This document shows positions 54,723 through 64,000 of a DNA stretch of 64,000 nt, in pieces. Source of the DNA: Meconema thalassinum (lineage: Eukaryota; Arthropoda; Insecta; Orthoptera; Tettigoniidae). The DNA lies in the NCBI GenBank assembly GCA_946902985.2, contig OX336388.2:1505382545-1505446544 (forward strand), given 5' to 3'. Made by a program: the position numbers and the translations under genes. The notes beneath the pieces are model-generated. The model was not told the origin of the DNA. It searched no databases and was given only the letters and a program-made list of their open reading frames with translations. How positions within the stretch are numbered: the first letter of the stretch is position 1; each line of letters begins with the position of its first letter.

Positions 54723-56262
54723 AACAAGTAGTTCCGTGAAGAACTATACAGCCTATTTTCATATATCCTGCTCATGTTAATTGTCTCTACCAACACACAA
54801 AATTTCAGTTTAATTGCTGTAACAGATTCGTAGATATTGAGAACCGTCTAAATATTTCAGATGGTCGCCAGGTTGGATTTTTATTTTTGTACTATTACAT
54901 TAAGATTATTGTGTACGTGTGGTATTCAAACTTCAATCGCATGATTAGATAACAAGAAGTAAAAACGAGATTTTAAAATTACGCACAGCAGCCACCTTGT
55001 GATAATGCAAACCATTGAAATAAATTAGTTACCAGTGGATCAACATTTGTATAAGCATTTAACGTGCAACGTTTCACGGCACTCGGATAGTTAATTCGCG
55101 AGAAACGTCCATTTAAATATTTATACTTCGCGTCGCCGCCATGTTGGATTTGTGCTCACCAGGTTCCTGAAAGTCCTATAGGTGAACATATGTTCATAGT
55201 CTCCATGAACATTAAAAAAATCAGTTTGGTTGCTGTAAAAGATTCATAGATATTGAGAACCGTCTAAATATTTCGGAAGCTCACCATTTAGGAGTGTTAT
55301 GTGTATAGGCCATAGAGTTATGTACCATTCAAGGACAATTATTGCCTAGGTTCATTATTCAAACTTTCACTTCGATCGCATGATTACGACACAAGAAATT
55401 AAAACTTAATTTTAAAATTTCGCACAGCCGCCATCTTGAGGTTATGTAAGCAATTGAATTAAATTAGATGGCAGTGCATTACAATCTGCAAAATTAATTA
55501 CTGTACCACATTTCACTGCGCTCAGAGAGTTAAATCACGAGAAAAGTCTATTAAAATATTTTAAATTCGCTTGGTCGCCATGTTCGTTTCGTACTTTACA
55601 GGTTTATGAAATATACATAGGTATACCTGTATCAGTACCCTTTATCACCGTACAAAATTGCAGGGTGATATCTGTAATAGTTTCGGAAATATAGAATGTC
55701 AGTGAAATATTTCGCACAGCCGCCATTTTGAGGTTATGTAAACAATTGAACTAAATTAGACTCCAGTGCATTACAATGTGTATAAACATTTTCTGTACCA
55801 AGTCTCATTACATTTAGATAGTTAAATCGCGAGAAAAGTCTATTTAAATGTCTCAACTTCGCTTGGCCGCCATGTTGGTTTTGTAGTCACCAGGTTTTTG
55901 AAAGTCTCATAGGTGAACTTCTAGTAGTGCCCTTTATCACCGTACACAATTTCAGGGCGATATCGGTAATAGCTTCGGAGATATTGAATTCTAGTGAAGT
56001 ATTTCGCACAGCCGCCATGTTGGATTGGAGAGACGTAACAAAATTTGAAGGGCACGGTCGAGGTCGCCGGGAATAGTGCTATGAACTTCCCGAGTTTCAT
56101 TGAAATCGCTCTAGCCGTTTCGATTTTATTAGGGGGGGGACACACACACGAATCACACACACACGCACACACACACACACACACACACACGCACGCACAC
56201 ACACACGGACAAAAGGTGATCTCATAAGCCTATTTTTCAAAATTGAAAATAGGCTAAAAATC
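54723..56262 (-). mobile_element. DINE-1/Helentron-like element, family M, reverse copy
   Basis: Starts AACAAGTAGTTCCGTGAAGA (reverse of the 3' stem-loop) with AGCCTATTTTC next, and ends with the hairpin 'aagcctatttttcaaaattg' and 'aaaataggctaaaaa' (56227-56258). The body has repeated 'cgcacagccgccatcttgag' and 'cgccatgttggatttgt' blocks at roughly 300 bp spacing, and a CA microsatellite. It shows the empty target site of the mariner that interrupts the copy at 2491-4566. No ORF. Confidence 0.72.
56147..56211 (+). repeat. (CA)n microsatellite
   Basis: Imperfect CA run with GCAC interruptions, the reverse-strand counterpart of the TG tract that follows the terminal hairpin in other family M and N copies. 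Confidence 0.95.
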
Positions 56263-56274
56263 AATGCTACGAAT

Positions 56275-58331
56275 AGTTTGTCTGGGGGTATGTGGGTATG
56301 TCTCCTATGCGTTCATATACCATTCGTCCGATTGCGATGAAACTTGGGTGAAATGTTGAGTACACTCCAAAGAAGGTTTATGACTTAGTAAATCCATTTT
56401 ACAATAGGTAGCGCACGCGTAGAATCAACAAATGAGCGACGATGCGCGAAGCGTTTCAAGAAAGTCCCGTATGTGTTCATATACCATTCGTCCGATAGCG
56501 ATGAAACTTGGGTGAGATGTTGTGTACACTTACGTGAAGGTTTCAAAATTAGTGAATACATTTCACTGTAGATAGCGCACGAGTAGATTCAACAAATGAG
56601 CGACGACACGCAAAGCGTTTCAACAAAGTCCCGTATGCATTCATATACCATTCGTCCGATAGCTATGAAACTTGCGTAAAATGTTGTGTACACTGCAGGG
56701 ATATTTTCTGGCTTAGTACATCCACTTTACAATAGGCAGCGCACGAGTAGATTCAACAAATGAGCTACGATGCGCGAAGCATTTCAACAAAGTCCCATAT
56801 AAGGTCATATACCATTCATCCGATAGCGATGAAACTTTGGTGAGATGTTGTGTACACTCCAGGGAAGGTTTCTGGCTGAGTCCATCCATATCACAATACG
56901 TAGCGCAAGAGTAGAATCAACAAATGAGCGACGACACGCGAAGAGTTTCAACCAAGTCCCGTATGCATTCATAAACCATTCGTCCGATAGCTATACAACT
57001 TGGGTGAGATATTGTGTACACATCATGGAAGGTTTCTGCCTTAGTAAATCCACTATACAATGGGCAGCGCACAAATAGATTCAACAAATGAGGGACGACG
57101 TGCGAAGCGTTTCAGCAAAGTCCCGTATAAGGTCATATAGCATTCTGCCGTTAGCGGTGAAAATTGGGTGAAATATGGTGGACACACCAAGGAAGGTTTC
57201 TGGCTTAGTAAATACATTTCACAGTAGGTAGCACACGAGTAGATTCGACAAATGAACGACGACACGCGGAGCGTTTCAATACAGTCCCCTATGCCTTCAT
57301 ATCCCATTAGTCCGATAGCGATGAAACTTGGGTGAGATGCTGTGGACACTTATGTGACGGTTTCTAACTTAGTAAATACATTTTACAGTAGGTAGCGCAC
57401 GAGTAGATTCAACAAATGAGTGACGGGGCACGAATCGTTTAAACAAAATCCGGTATGCGTTCATATACTATTCATCCGATTGCGATGAAACATTGATCAG
57501 TTATTGTGTACACGCCAGTGAAGGGTCTCGACTTAGTAAATCCATTTCACAATAAGTAGCGCAAGAGTAGGTGAAACAAATGGGTGACGATGCGCGAAGC
57601 GTTCCAACAAAATCCCCTATTGCGTTCATATAACCTTCTTCGATTGCGATGAAACCTTCATGAGTTATTGTGTACACGCCAGGGAAGGGCTTCGACTTAG
57701 TAATACATTTCTCAATAGGTAGCGCACGAGTAGATTCAACAAATGAGCGACAGCGCACGAATCGTTTTAAGATAACCCCGTATACGTGCATATACCATTC
57801 ATCCGATTGCGATGAAACATTGATGAGTTATTGTATACACGCCAGGGGAGGGTTTCGACTTAGTAAATCCATTTCACAATAGGTAGCACACGAGTATATG
57901 CAACAAATGGGTGACGACGCGCGAAGCGTTTCAACAAAATCCCCTATGCGTTCGTATAACCTTCTTCGATTGTGATGAAACCTTGATGAGTTATTGTGTA
58001 CACGCCAGGGGAGGGTTTCGACTTAGTAAATCCATTTCTCAAGTACGAAGCGTATGAGTAGAATCAACAAATGAGTGACAGCGCACGAATCGTTCAAACA
58101 AAATCCCATATACGTTCATATGCCATTCATCCGATTGCGATGAAACTTTTGAAAGTTGTTGTGCACGCTCCCACGAATGATTCTAAATTAGAAAATCCAT
58201 TTTACGATAGCTTAGAGGCAGTGAAAGGAAATTGAAAAACATGTTGTGTATCCAAAATCACTTCAAGAAACAGAATTTCAACGCCAACACTTTCTTTGAT
58301 TGGCATTGCAACGCATGCCGGGTACAGCTTG
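56275..58331 (+). mobile_element. 164 bp tandem repeat array 1 (Helitron-like, 5' end uncertain)
   Basis: 'ataccattcgtccgat' recurs at 56317, 56481, 56645 and 56809, an exact 164 bp step, and in diverged form to about 58130. Each monomer has 'cgatgaaacttgggtgagat', 'ttgtgtacactccagggaag', 'cttagtaaatccatttta' and 'agcgcacgagtagattcaac'. The tail 'ttgattggcattgcaacg', 'catgccgggtacag' CTTG matches the tail of array 2 (CTAG there), so the terminal CTAG appears mutated. All frames here (for example 56845-58000) are repeat shadows. Confidence 0.75.
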
Positions 58332-60600
58332 TCTTTATATAGATAATTCTTCGACACGTGTGTATGTCACTGAACTCCTCCTAAACGACTGGACCGATTT
58401 TGATGAAATTTGGTATGTACATTAGGGTGGGTCCATGTATGGTTTAGATTCACAATCTGACCCGGTGGGTGGAATGAACACAATTTTAGAACCACAATTT
58501 ACACACAATTTTAGAACCACAATATACAGTCAAAAACAGTCGTCATGGAAACCAATGCCTTGGCCTTGGTGAAAGCTGATGTCTTTGGACGGTTTGTCTC
58601 TGCACGTTAGAGCTACCTGGTCGCAACCTGCGCAACTACCGCCATAACATACACTCCGCCCGTGGCGGAAAGTTGTGTTTTATACCATAGGTAGCAGTGA
58701 TGTCCAATTCTACTGTTGGTCTCTGCACGTTGGTGCGTTTCAAACTCAAGTATGCGATCATATACCGTTCATCACATTGCGATGAAACTTGGGTGAGATG
58801 TTGAGTGTACTCCAGGGAAGGTGTTTGGCTTAGTAAATTATTTTACAATAGAGAGCGCACGACTAGATTCAACAAATGAGCGACGACGCACGAAGCGTTT
58901 CCAGAAGGTCCCGAATGCGTTCAAATACCATTCGTCCGATAGCGATGAAACTTGGGTGAGATGTGTGTACACTCCAGGGAAGGCTTCTCGCTTAGTAAAT
59001 TCATTTTACATTAGGTAGCGTACGAGTAGATTCAACAAATGAGCGACGACGCGCGAAGCGTTTCAACAAAATCCCGTATAAGTTTATATACCATTCATCG
59101 ATTGAGATTAAACTTTGATGAGTTGTTGTGTACACCTACCTGAAGGTTTCTAACTTAGTAAATCCATTTCACAAGAGGTTGTACATGAGTAGATTCAACA
59201 AATGAGCGACGACGTGCGAAGCGTTTCAATAAGGTCCCGTATGCGTTCAAATACCATTCGTCCGATCGCGATGAAACTTGGGTGAGATGTTGTGTACACT
59301 CCAGTGGGAGGCGTCTGGATTAGTAAATCCATTTTACCATAGGTAGCGCACGAGTAGATTCAACAAATGAGCGACGACGCGCGAACGTTTAAACTAAGTC
59401 CCGTATGCGTTCATATACCATTCATCCGATTGCAATGAAACGATGGTGAGATATTGTGTACACATACTTGAGGGTTTCTAACTTAGTAAATCCATTTCAA
59501 AGGAGGTTGCGCACGAGTACATTCAACAAATGAGCGACGACGCGTGAAGCGTTTCAATAAAGTCCCGTATGCGTTCAAATACCATTCGTTCGATTACGAT
59601 GAAACTTGGGTGAGATGTTGAGTACACCCTACGGAAGGTTTCTGGCTTAATAAATCCATTTTACAATAGGTAGCGCACGAGTAGATTCAACAAATGAGTG
59701 ACGGCACGAGAATCATTTCAACAAAGTACCGTATGAGTCCATATACCATTTATCCGATTGCGATGAAACTTTGGTGAATTGTTGTGTACACTTCAGTAAA
59801 GGTTTCTGGCTTAGTAAATTCATTTTACAATAGGTAGCGCACGAGTAGATTCAACAAATGTGCGATGGCGCGAGGATCGTTTCAACTAAGTCCTGTAGGT
59901 GTTCATATACCATTTATCCGATTGCGATGAAACTTTGGTGAATTGTTGTGTACACTCCAGGAAAGGTTTCTGGCTTAGAAAATCCAGTTTTTAATAAGTA
60001 GCGCATGAGTAGATTCAACAAATGGGTGATGGAATGCGAATCGTTTAAAGAAAATCCCTTATGCGTTCATATGTCATTCATTCGATTCCGATGAAACACT
60101 GATGAGTTGTTGTGTACACGCCAGGGAAGGTGTTCAACTTGGTAAATCCATTTTACAATATTGGTAGCGCACCAGTAGATGTGACAAATGAGTGACGACG
60201 CGCGAAGCGTTCCAACAAAATCCCGTATGCGTTCATATACTATTCATCGATTGCGATGAAACTTTGATGAGTTGTTGTGTACACTTACGTGAAGCTTTCT
60301 AACTTAGTAAATCCATTTCACAGTTGGTAGAGCACGTGTAGATTAAACAAATGGGTGACTGCGCACGAATCATTTAAACAAAATCCCGTATGCGTTATAT
60401 GCCATTCATCCGATTGCGATGAAACTATGGAGAGTTGTTTTGTTTTGCTCTCACGAATGTTTCTAGATTAGTTAATTCATTTCACGATAGTTTAGAGGCG
60501 GTTAACAGAAATTGAAAAAACTATTGTGTATCCAAAAGCACTTCAAGAAAGTTACAACGCTTTCTTTGATTGGCAGGACAACGTCTGCCGGGTCAGCTAG
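58332..60600 (+). mobile_element. Helitron with 164 bp tandem repeats (array 2)
   Basis: Starts TCTTTATATAGATAATTC, then 'cgacacgtgtgtatgtcact', 'cctaaacgactggaccgatt' and 'ttgatgaaatttggtatgta', a typical Helitron 5' region. About eleven 164 bp monomers occupy 58745-60480. It ends 'acaacgtctgccgggtcag' CTAG (60597-60600) followed by T. The 5' TC directly follows the last base of array 1. A short direct repeat 'acacaattttagaaccacaa' lies at about 58478-58520. No ORF. Confidence 0.82.
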
Positions 60601-61160
60601 TGATGTATAAAATCGTACTACGTTTGTTGTGTTCTTATTCATTATATCATATTTGCTGAAAGGATTTGGCACAGGAATTTTACTAGTAGCGTGCGGTGGC
60701 AATGATTGGTACAACGACGTGCAGTTGGCCATGTGGCTATGTGGAATGTAAATTGCATACGGTTTTCCTCAAGGTTTGGAGGTGCCATTACAGATATTCC
60801 TACAATAAATCATTTTCAAACTGTCGTTCTTTGGTGTGAAAATATTCATTATATCATATTTACTGAAAACAATTATGATGTATTAAATATTATTACTTTT
60901 GCTGTATGCTTATTTAATGTAAGCACTCGAGGTACTGTCAGCCAAAATACAGCAAGCACTATTATATCATGTTTGCAGAATGGATTTGTCACTTGAGTTT
61001 TACAAGTAGTTATCGCAGAAATAATAGTAATGAGAACTTACCGATGGTAATAACAAGAATTAATCCTTCATGTTTGCTGACACATGGTAGCACTATGAGT
61101 TCATTCTTTTAAAAATGCGAGTACGTAATATGGAATTATTTGAATAACATGTCAGATGTT
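60601..61160. repeat. Right part of the TGATGTGTAACATC composite
   Basis: Holds the second copy of the ~190 bp direct repeat (60690-60880) and the right terminal text 'ataacatgtcagatgttaca'. The 96-codon frame at 60706-60996 overlaps the repeat and has no known domain. Confidence 0.5.
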
Positions 61161-61163
61161 ACA

Positions 61164-61963
61164 CATCATATGCGACTACTGAAAGGCTTGGTTTTTTAAA
61201 ATTTACTTTCTAATTATTTTTTCTTACCCATCCGAGATTTGAAGTGAGTGTGAAGTTTGGAAGGACATTACATTTGCAAATTAACGGTGTAATTCTATAT
61301 TTTCTGTGTGGATTACTTGTGGCCAGAGAACGCGTCGGCCACTATCAATTGGAATACATCCCCCCTTCACCCTGCATTATCCTCATAGAACACACAGTGG
61401 CCGTCGTGATGACTGGTGGCGTATTGTGATGGCTGGACTATTGTTTACAAAATTACTCCGCCTTCCGAGTGGATGGATGGGATGAATTACATGATAAGCA
61501 AACACAGCTCACAAATTGAGCCTGATGGAAAGATAACACTGGGAGGTAGCGATGCTGGGAGATAGGGTAATGACCTAATTACTCTCCAAGGACTGTTACT
61601 ATAATTTACTTCCAGACTTGCAAGACTTGCCAGTGTTTTCTCATATTCTCCAGGGGCGTTCACCAACATAACTTTCCTGATGACTGATGAGCCCTTGCTT
61701 GACTGATAAAGTTTTTCAGGCAGTTGCACACAGTAAAACTATCCCCACCTCAGCTCAGCTGACACTAAATGACGAAGCGGCCCCGGGCTGGACCGTACGC
61801 TAGATAAGTCACTTATAACTCCTGTGCAACATCACACAATGATCACGTGCCTTTGCACCTTCTGACCAGCTATGGTCTATTGGGAAAGCGTGAACAGCGG
61901 TTAGCCTAGTGCGGGTCCAGAAAGAAATCTTGCCCATTTATTATATGCGTTCCTATAGTACAT
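61164..61963. other. Spacer, nothing recognised
   Basis: Several 60-80 codon frames without domains. No TIR or tandem repeat noted. Confidence 0.4.
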
Positions 61964-62057
61964 TATGCAACGAGCCTATAATGGCAATAATTAAGACACG
62001 AGTATGTTTATAATTTCCATACGAGAGTCTTAATTATCATTATAGGCGAGTTGCATA
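61964..62057. repeat. Long imperfect hairpin (possible MITE or palindrome)
   Basis: TATGCAACGAGCCTATAATG and downstream 'aattaagacacgagtatg' pair with 'catacgagagtcttaatt' and CATTATAGGCGAGTTGCATA. Arms are about 40 bp with an ~11 bp loop 'tttataatttc'. It might be a small MITE or a transcribed hairpin; the sequence alone does not decide. Confidence 0.7.
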
Positions 62058-62345
62058 CGACTGTTTATGTTCGACGATAATTATAACTATTTTACCTAGG
62101 TATGTTCGAACATAGATATTCATAAATATCTGTCGAGATTTCGCCAGTTTTATATACTGAACAGAGCGCATGGGACGCAGAGAATACCTTGTATTTGACC
62201 ATGGCCTCCTATGACACTAGCCGCGCAGTGAAATTTAAAATAGGAGGCCATGGAATTCAGCGCACGAGCGATGTTACCCTTACCTAATTGGTCACACTAC
62301 TGTTTCTTGAGCTCTGATTGGTGGGAGAAACTGTTTCATAATGAA
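62058..62345. other. Spacer, nothing recognised
   Basis: Two similar words 'ccatggcctcctatg' and 'aaaataggaggccatgg' (62199-62252) form a short inverted repeat. No gene. Confidence 0.4.
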
Positions 62346-62475
62346 AACAAGATGTTCAGTAAAGAACATATAGCCTACATTCTCCTAAATGCATGGATAT
62401 TGTTATAACTCTTAGTCCTTTTCAAGGAGTATAATTGAATGTTGGCTGTAGTAGCCTCTTGAAATACAACGTGTT
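62346..62475 (-). repeat. Terminal fragment of DINE-1-like family N (reverse)
   Basis: AACAAGATGTTCAGTAAAGA with stem ATGTTC...GAACAT (62352-62369), then 'acatatagcctac', 'ttctcctaaatgcatgg', 'ttataactcttagtcctttt' and 'gctgtagtagcctcttgaaa'. Matches the right end of the 9048-11224 element closely. Confidence 0.75.
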
Positions 62476-62495
62476 ATACGGATATTAAACATGAA

Positions 62496-64000
62496 CTAGG
62501 GTGAACCCGTTGAAATTCAACGGAGTACTAAGTCCCTGGGTCGGTAAAACTGCAGTGGCTAAATCGGACTCCAGAAATTAAGGTATAGACTGAAGTGTGG
62601 AGTAACTATTTGCAGAGAAATTTTGGTTCAATGTCTGTTAAATGTAGTGATGTTGGAGTACCTCCTTAAATACAACATTTATTGTCCTATGGCCCGCCGG
62701 CATTATTTGTACTTTCAAAGTATCAAATGATCGAACTCGAGACATTGCTACGTACAGCTGGCCATGGCTAAATAAAGGCTGGGGTAAATATACACCAACA
62801 AGGTCTAAAGTCGAGCTTTGTTAATTGTCATACTGAATGCAAGGCGAATAAGAAACTGCCGTCTTTTAAAATTAAATGGAAGAGTTGTATCGGATGGTGT
62901 TAATTCAATTCTAGGAATCCTAACTCTTTGTCCAACACTTGACCCGTAATGAATTCAAGATATAAACAACTGTCATGCATTTTTCACACAATTAATCGTG
63001 TTCCATTTAGAAGCTCCTGTGTAGCATTTATATTTCTTAATAACATTACAATCGCTCCAGGTTTTAAGATAAGGACATGACGAGGCAAGCCACTTAATTC
63101 TAAACTGTTCAGAAACTCTATGGGATATTGGAGAGTTTCATTTTCATCTTCAGTAATTAAGTAATTCACACTGATGTACGTTCTGGCCGTTCCGGGTAGA
63201 AGATCTATAACTTTAGATTTGATTTAATCACAGTGTTCCTTTTTAGGGGCAAGAATGGCAATTTTGGAGAAACTTATAGCATCTTCTGGTGACTGAAATT
63301 TATTCCTGTAAATTTCAGAGACAATGCATTGTTTCACGATGACAGAGGGTGGTAAATCAATAACAGATTGCTCTGCCGATTCCTGATTCACGGCAGTGTA
63401 ATCTGCATGACCAATTTTAAGCAAAAAATCAGCGAAGTCAAATTCTTCTGGCCCTGCTCGCATATTTTTAAACAGATGAAATAATTTAAATTATGACCAA
63501 AGAAGAGAAAATTTAATGCAGTTCTGAATAACAGCTTGTTTGTAAGCATGCGGAACAACATACAAAACTTGTCTAAAATCTCCACCCAGTACAATAACAT
63601 CCCCTACAAAAGAGATGGAATTACCCATGACGTCTTGCAAAAGTCTATTAACGCACATCAGGGTATGCAAGTTAGCCATTGGTGCTTCATGCCATATAAT
63701 CACTCTTGTTGACCTGATATCATGTGCTCCTTTAGTGTTCATTTTTAAAGATGAAACAGAAGCTTCTTATAATTTCAGCGATAATTTAAATCTGCTGTGT
63801 ACCGTACGGCCATTGGGTAATAGCATGGCAGCAATTCCAGTCCACGCCACTGGTATCACTTTGAAACCCAAATCAGTGCACTTTTTAATAAGACATTGGT
63901 ACACGAATGTCTTGCCAGTACTGGGATATTTCCATAGTTGGTGCTGTGATATGATATTTTAATCAACCTACATGAACGTTGGGATACATAATAACCACCC
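62496..64000 (-). mobile_element. Helitron, minus strand, 3' end with helicase remnant, runs off the window
   Basis: On minus the 3' end is a perfect hairpin CCGTTGAATTTCAACGG (62507-62523) followed by GTTCACC and CTAG (62496-62499), then T. This is a textbook Helitron 3' end. Upstream on minus lies a degenerate PIF1-type helicase. The Rep domain and 5' end would be to the right of the window. It is not the same family as the GCGAAGCCGCGGG-type Helitrons, as the 3' end differs completely. Confidence 0.88.
62693..63971 (-). pseudogene. Helitron helicase (PIF1-like), C-terminal domain, degenerate
   Basis: Reading minus: STGKTFVYQCLIKKCTD (Walker A, GKT near 63920), PVAWTGIAAMLLPNGRTVHS, VIIWHEAPMANLHTLM (Walker B; family form has DEAPM, here HEAPM), FVGDVIVLGGDFRQVL (motif III, GGDFRQ), KIAILAPKKEHCD, LELSGLPRHVLILKPGAIVM with LLRN, and near 62790-62700 HGQLYVAMSRVRSFDTLKV (motif VI). 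This order is that of the SF1B PIF1 helicase half of RepHel proteins. Stops occur near 63770, 63490, 63224 and 62984, and a frame change joins some pieces. The D to H change in Walker B would also disable ATP hydrolysis. In intact elements this enzyme unwinds DNA during rolling-circle transposition. Confidence 0.92.

Larger units (their letters stand above)
54382..61163. mobile_element. Composite bounded by TGATGTGTAACATC ends
   Basis: TGATGTGTAACATC near 54383 (with 'ccgctcagttgttgg', and a second 'aatgtgtaacatt' copy 55 bp on) and GATGTTACACATCA near 61150 repeat the ends of the 1 kb element at 11229-12262. Just inside, a ~190 bp segment ('gattggtacaacgac', 'gccatgtggctatgtggaat', 'ctttggtgtgaaaatattca') appears twice in direct orientation, at 54527-54716 and 60690-60880. 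The material between is other elements (54723-60600). The simplest reading is an original TIR element opened by nested insertions and a local duplication. Confidence 0.45.

Noticed and set aside
56845..59018. Frames of 65-98 codons in the 164 bp array as a gene family
   Set aside because: They are different registers of the same tandem repeat, with no consistent reading frame across monomers.

Overview
The window looks like intergenic or heterochromatic DNA from a repeat-rich eukaryote, most probably an arthropod and likely an insect with a large genome. This rests on the mix of mariner, pogo/Tigger, Harbinger, hAT, RTE-like LINE, tRNA-derived SINE and Helitron sequences. It also rests on short AT-rich spacers, (AAATA)n LINE tails and the lack of long open reading frames. 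I found no convincing host gene, no rRNA or functional tRNA gene, no CRISPR array and no prokaryotic operon. Species cannot be assigned from the sequence.

Left part (1-13 kb): a LINE 3' end, SINE fragments, a rolling-circle element of Helentron/DINE-1 type (2491-4566) interrupted by a mariner with ~190 bp inverted repeats (2763-3595), a pogo/Tigger-derived element (6661-7354), a decayed mariner (7878-9041), a second DINE-1-like element built on 293 bp tandem repeats (9048-11224), and a TIR element with a SINE inside it.

Centre (13-44 kb): two ~3.3 kb arms in opposite orientation (13073-16404 and 26047-29380). Each holds a RTE-like reverse-transcriptase pseudogene, a shared repeat called D here, and one Helitron-related unit. 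Around and between them are head-to-tail arrays of ~810-840 bp Helitron-like units and four larger Helitrons (22462-26046 and 40256-44033 on minus; 31377-34668 and 34669-39054 on plus). The larger Helitrons contain internal repeats. Two junctions show the 3' end CTAG joined directly to the 5' TC of the next copy. A Harbinger derivative with a broken MADF-BESS ORF (35514-37313) sits in one Helitron.

Right part (44-64 kb): a 1 kb foldback element, a LINE endonuclease gene split by a 3.5 kb hAT-like element with an 8 bp target duplication (47337-50868), further Helitron units (51498-53251), a LINE tail, a reverse DINE-1-like element, two head-to-tail 164 bp-repeat Helitron-like arrays (56275-60600), and a minus-strand Helitron carrying a degenerate PIF1-type helicase with a clear 3' hairpin-CTAG end (62496 to the window edge).

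The parts do not form a pathway. They record layered transposition, with rolling-circle elements and local inverted or tandem duplication dominating. The helicase remnant at the right edge is the only trace of the enzyme class that mobilises Helitrons; whether it ever served the arrays here cannot be told from this window.
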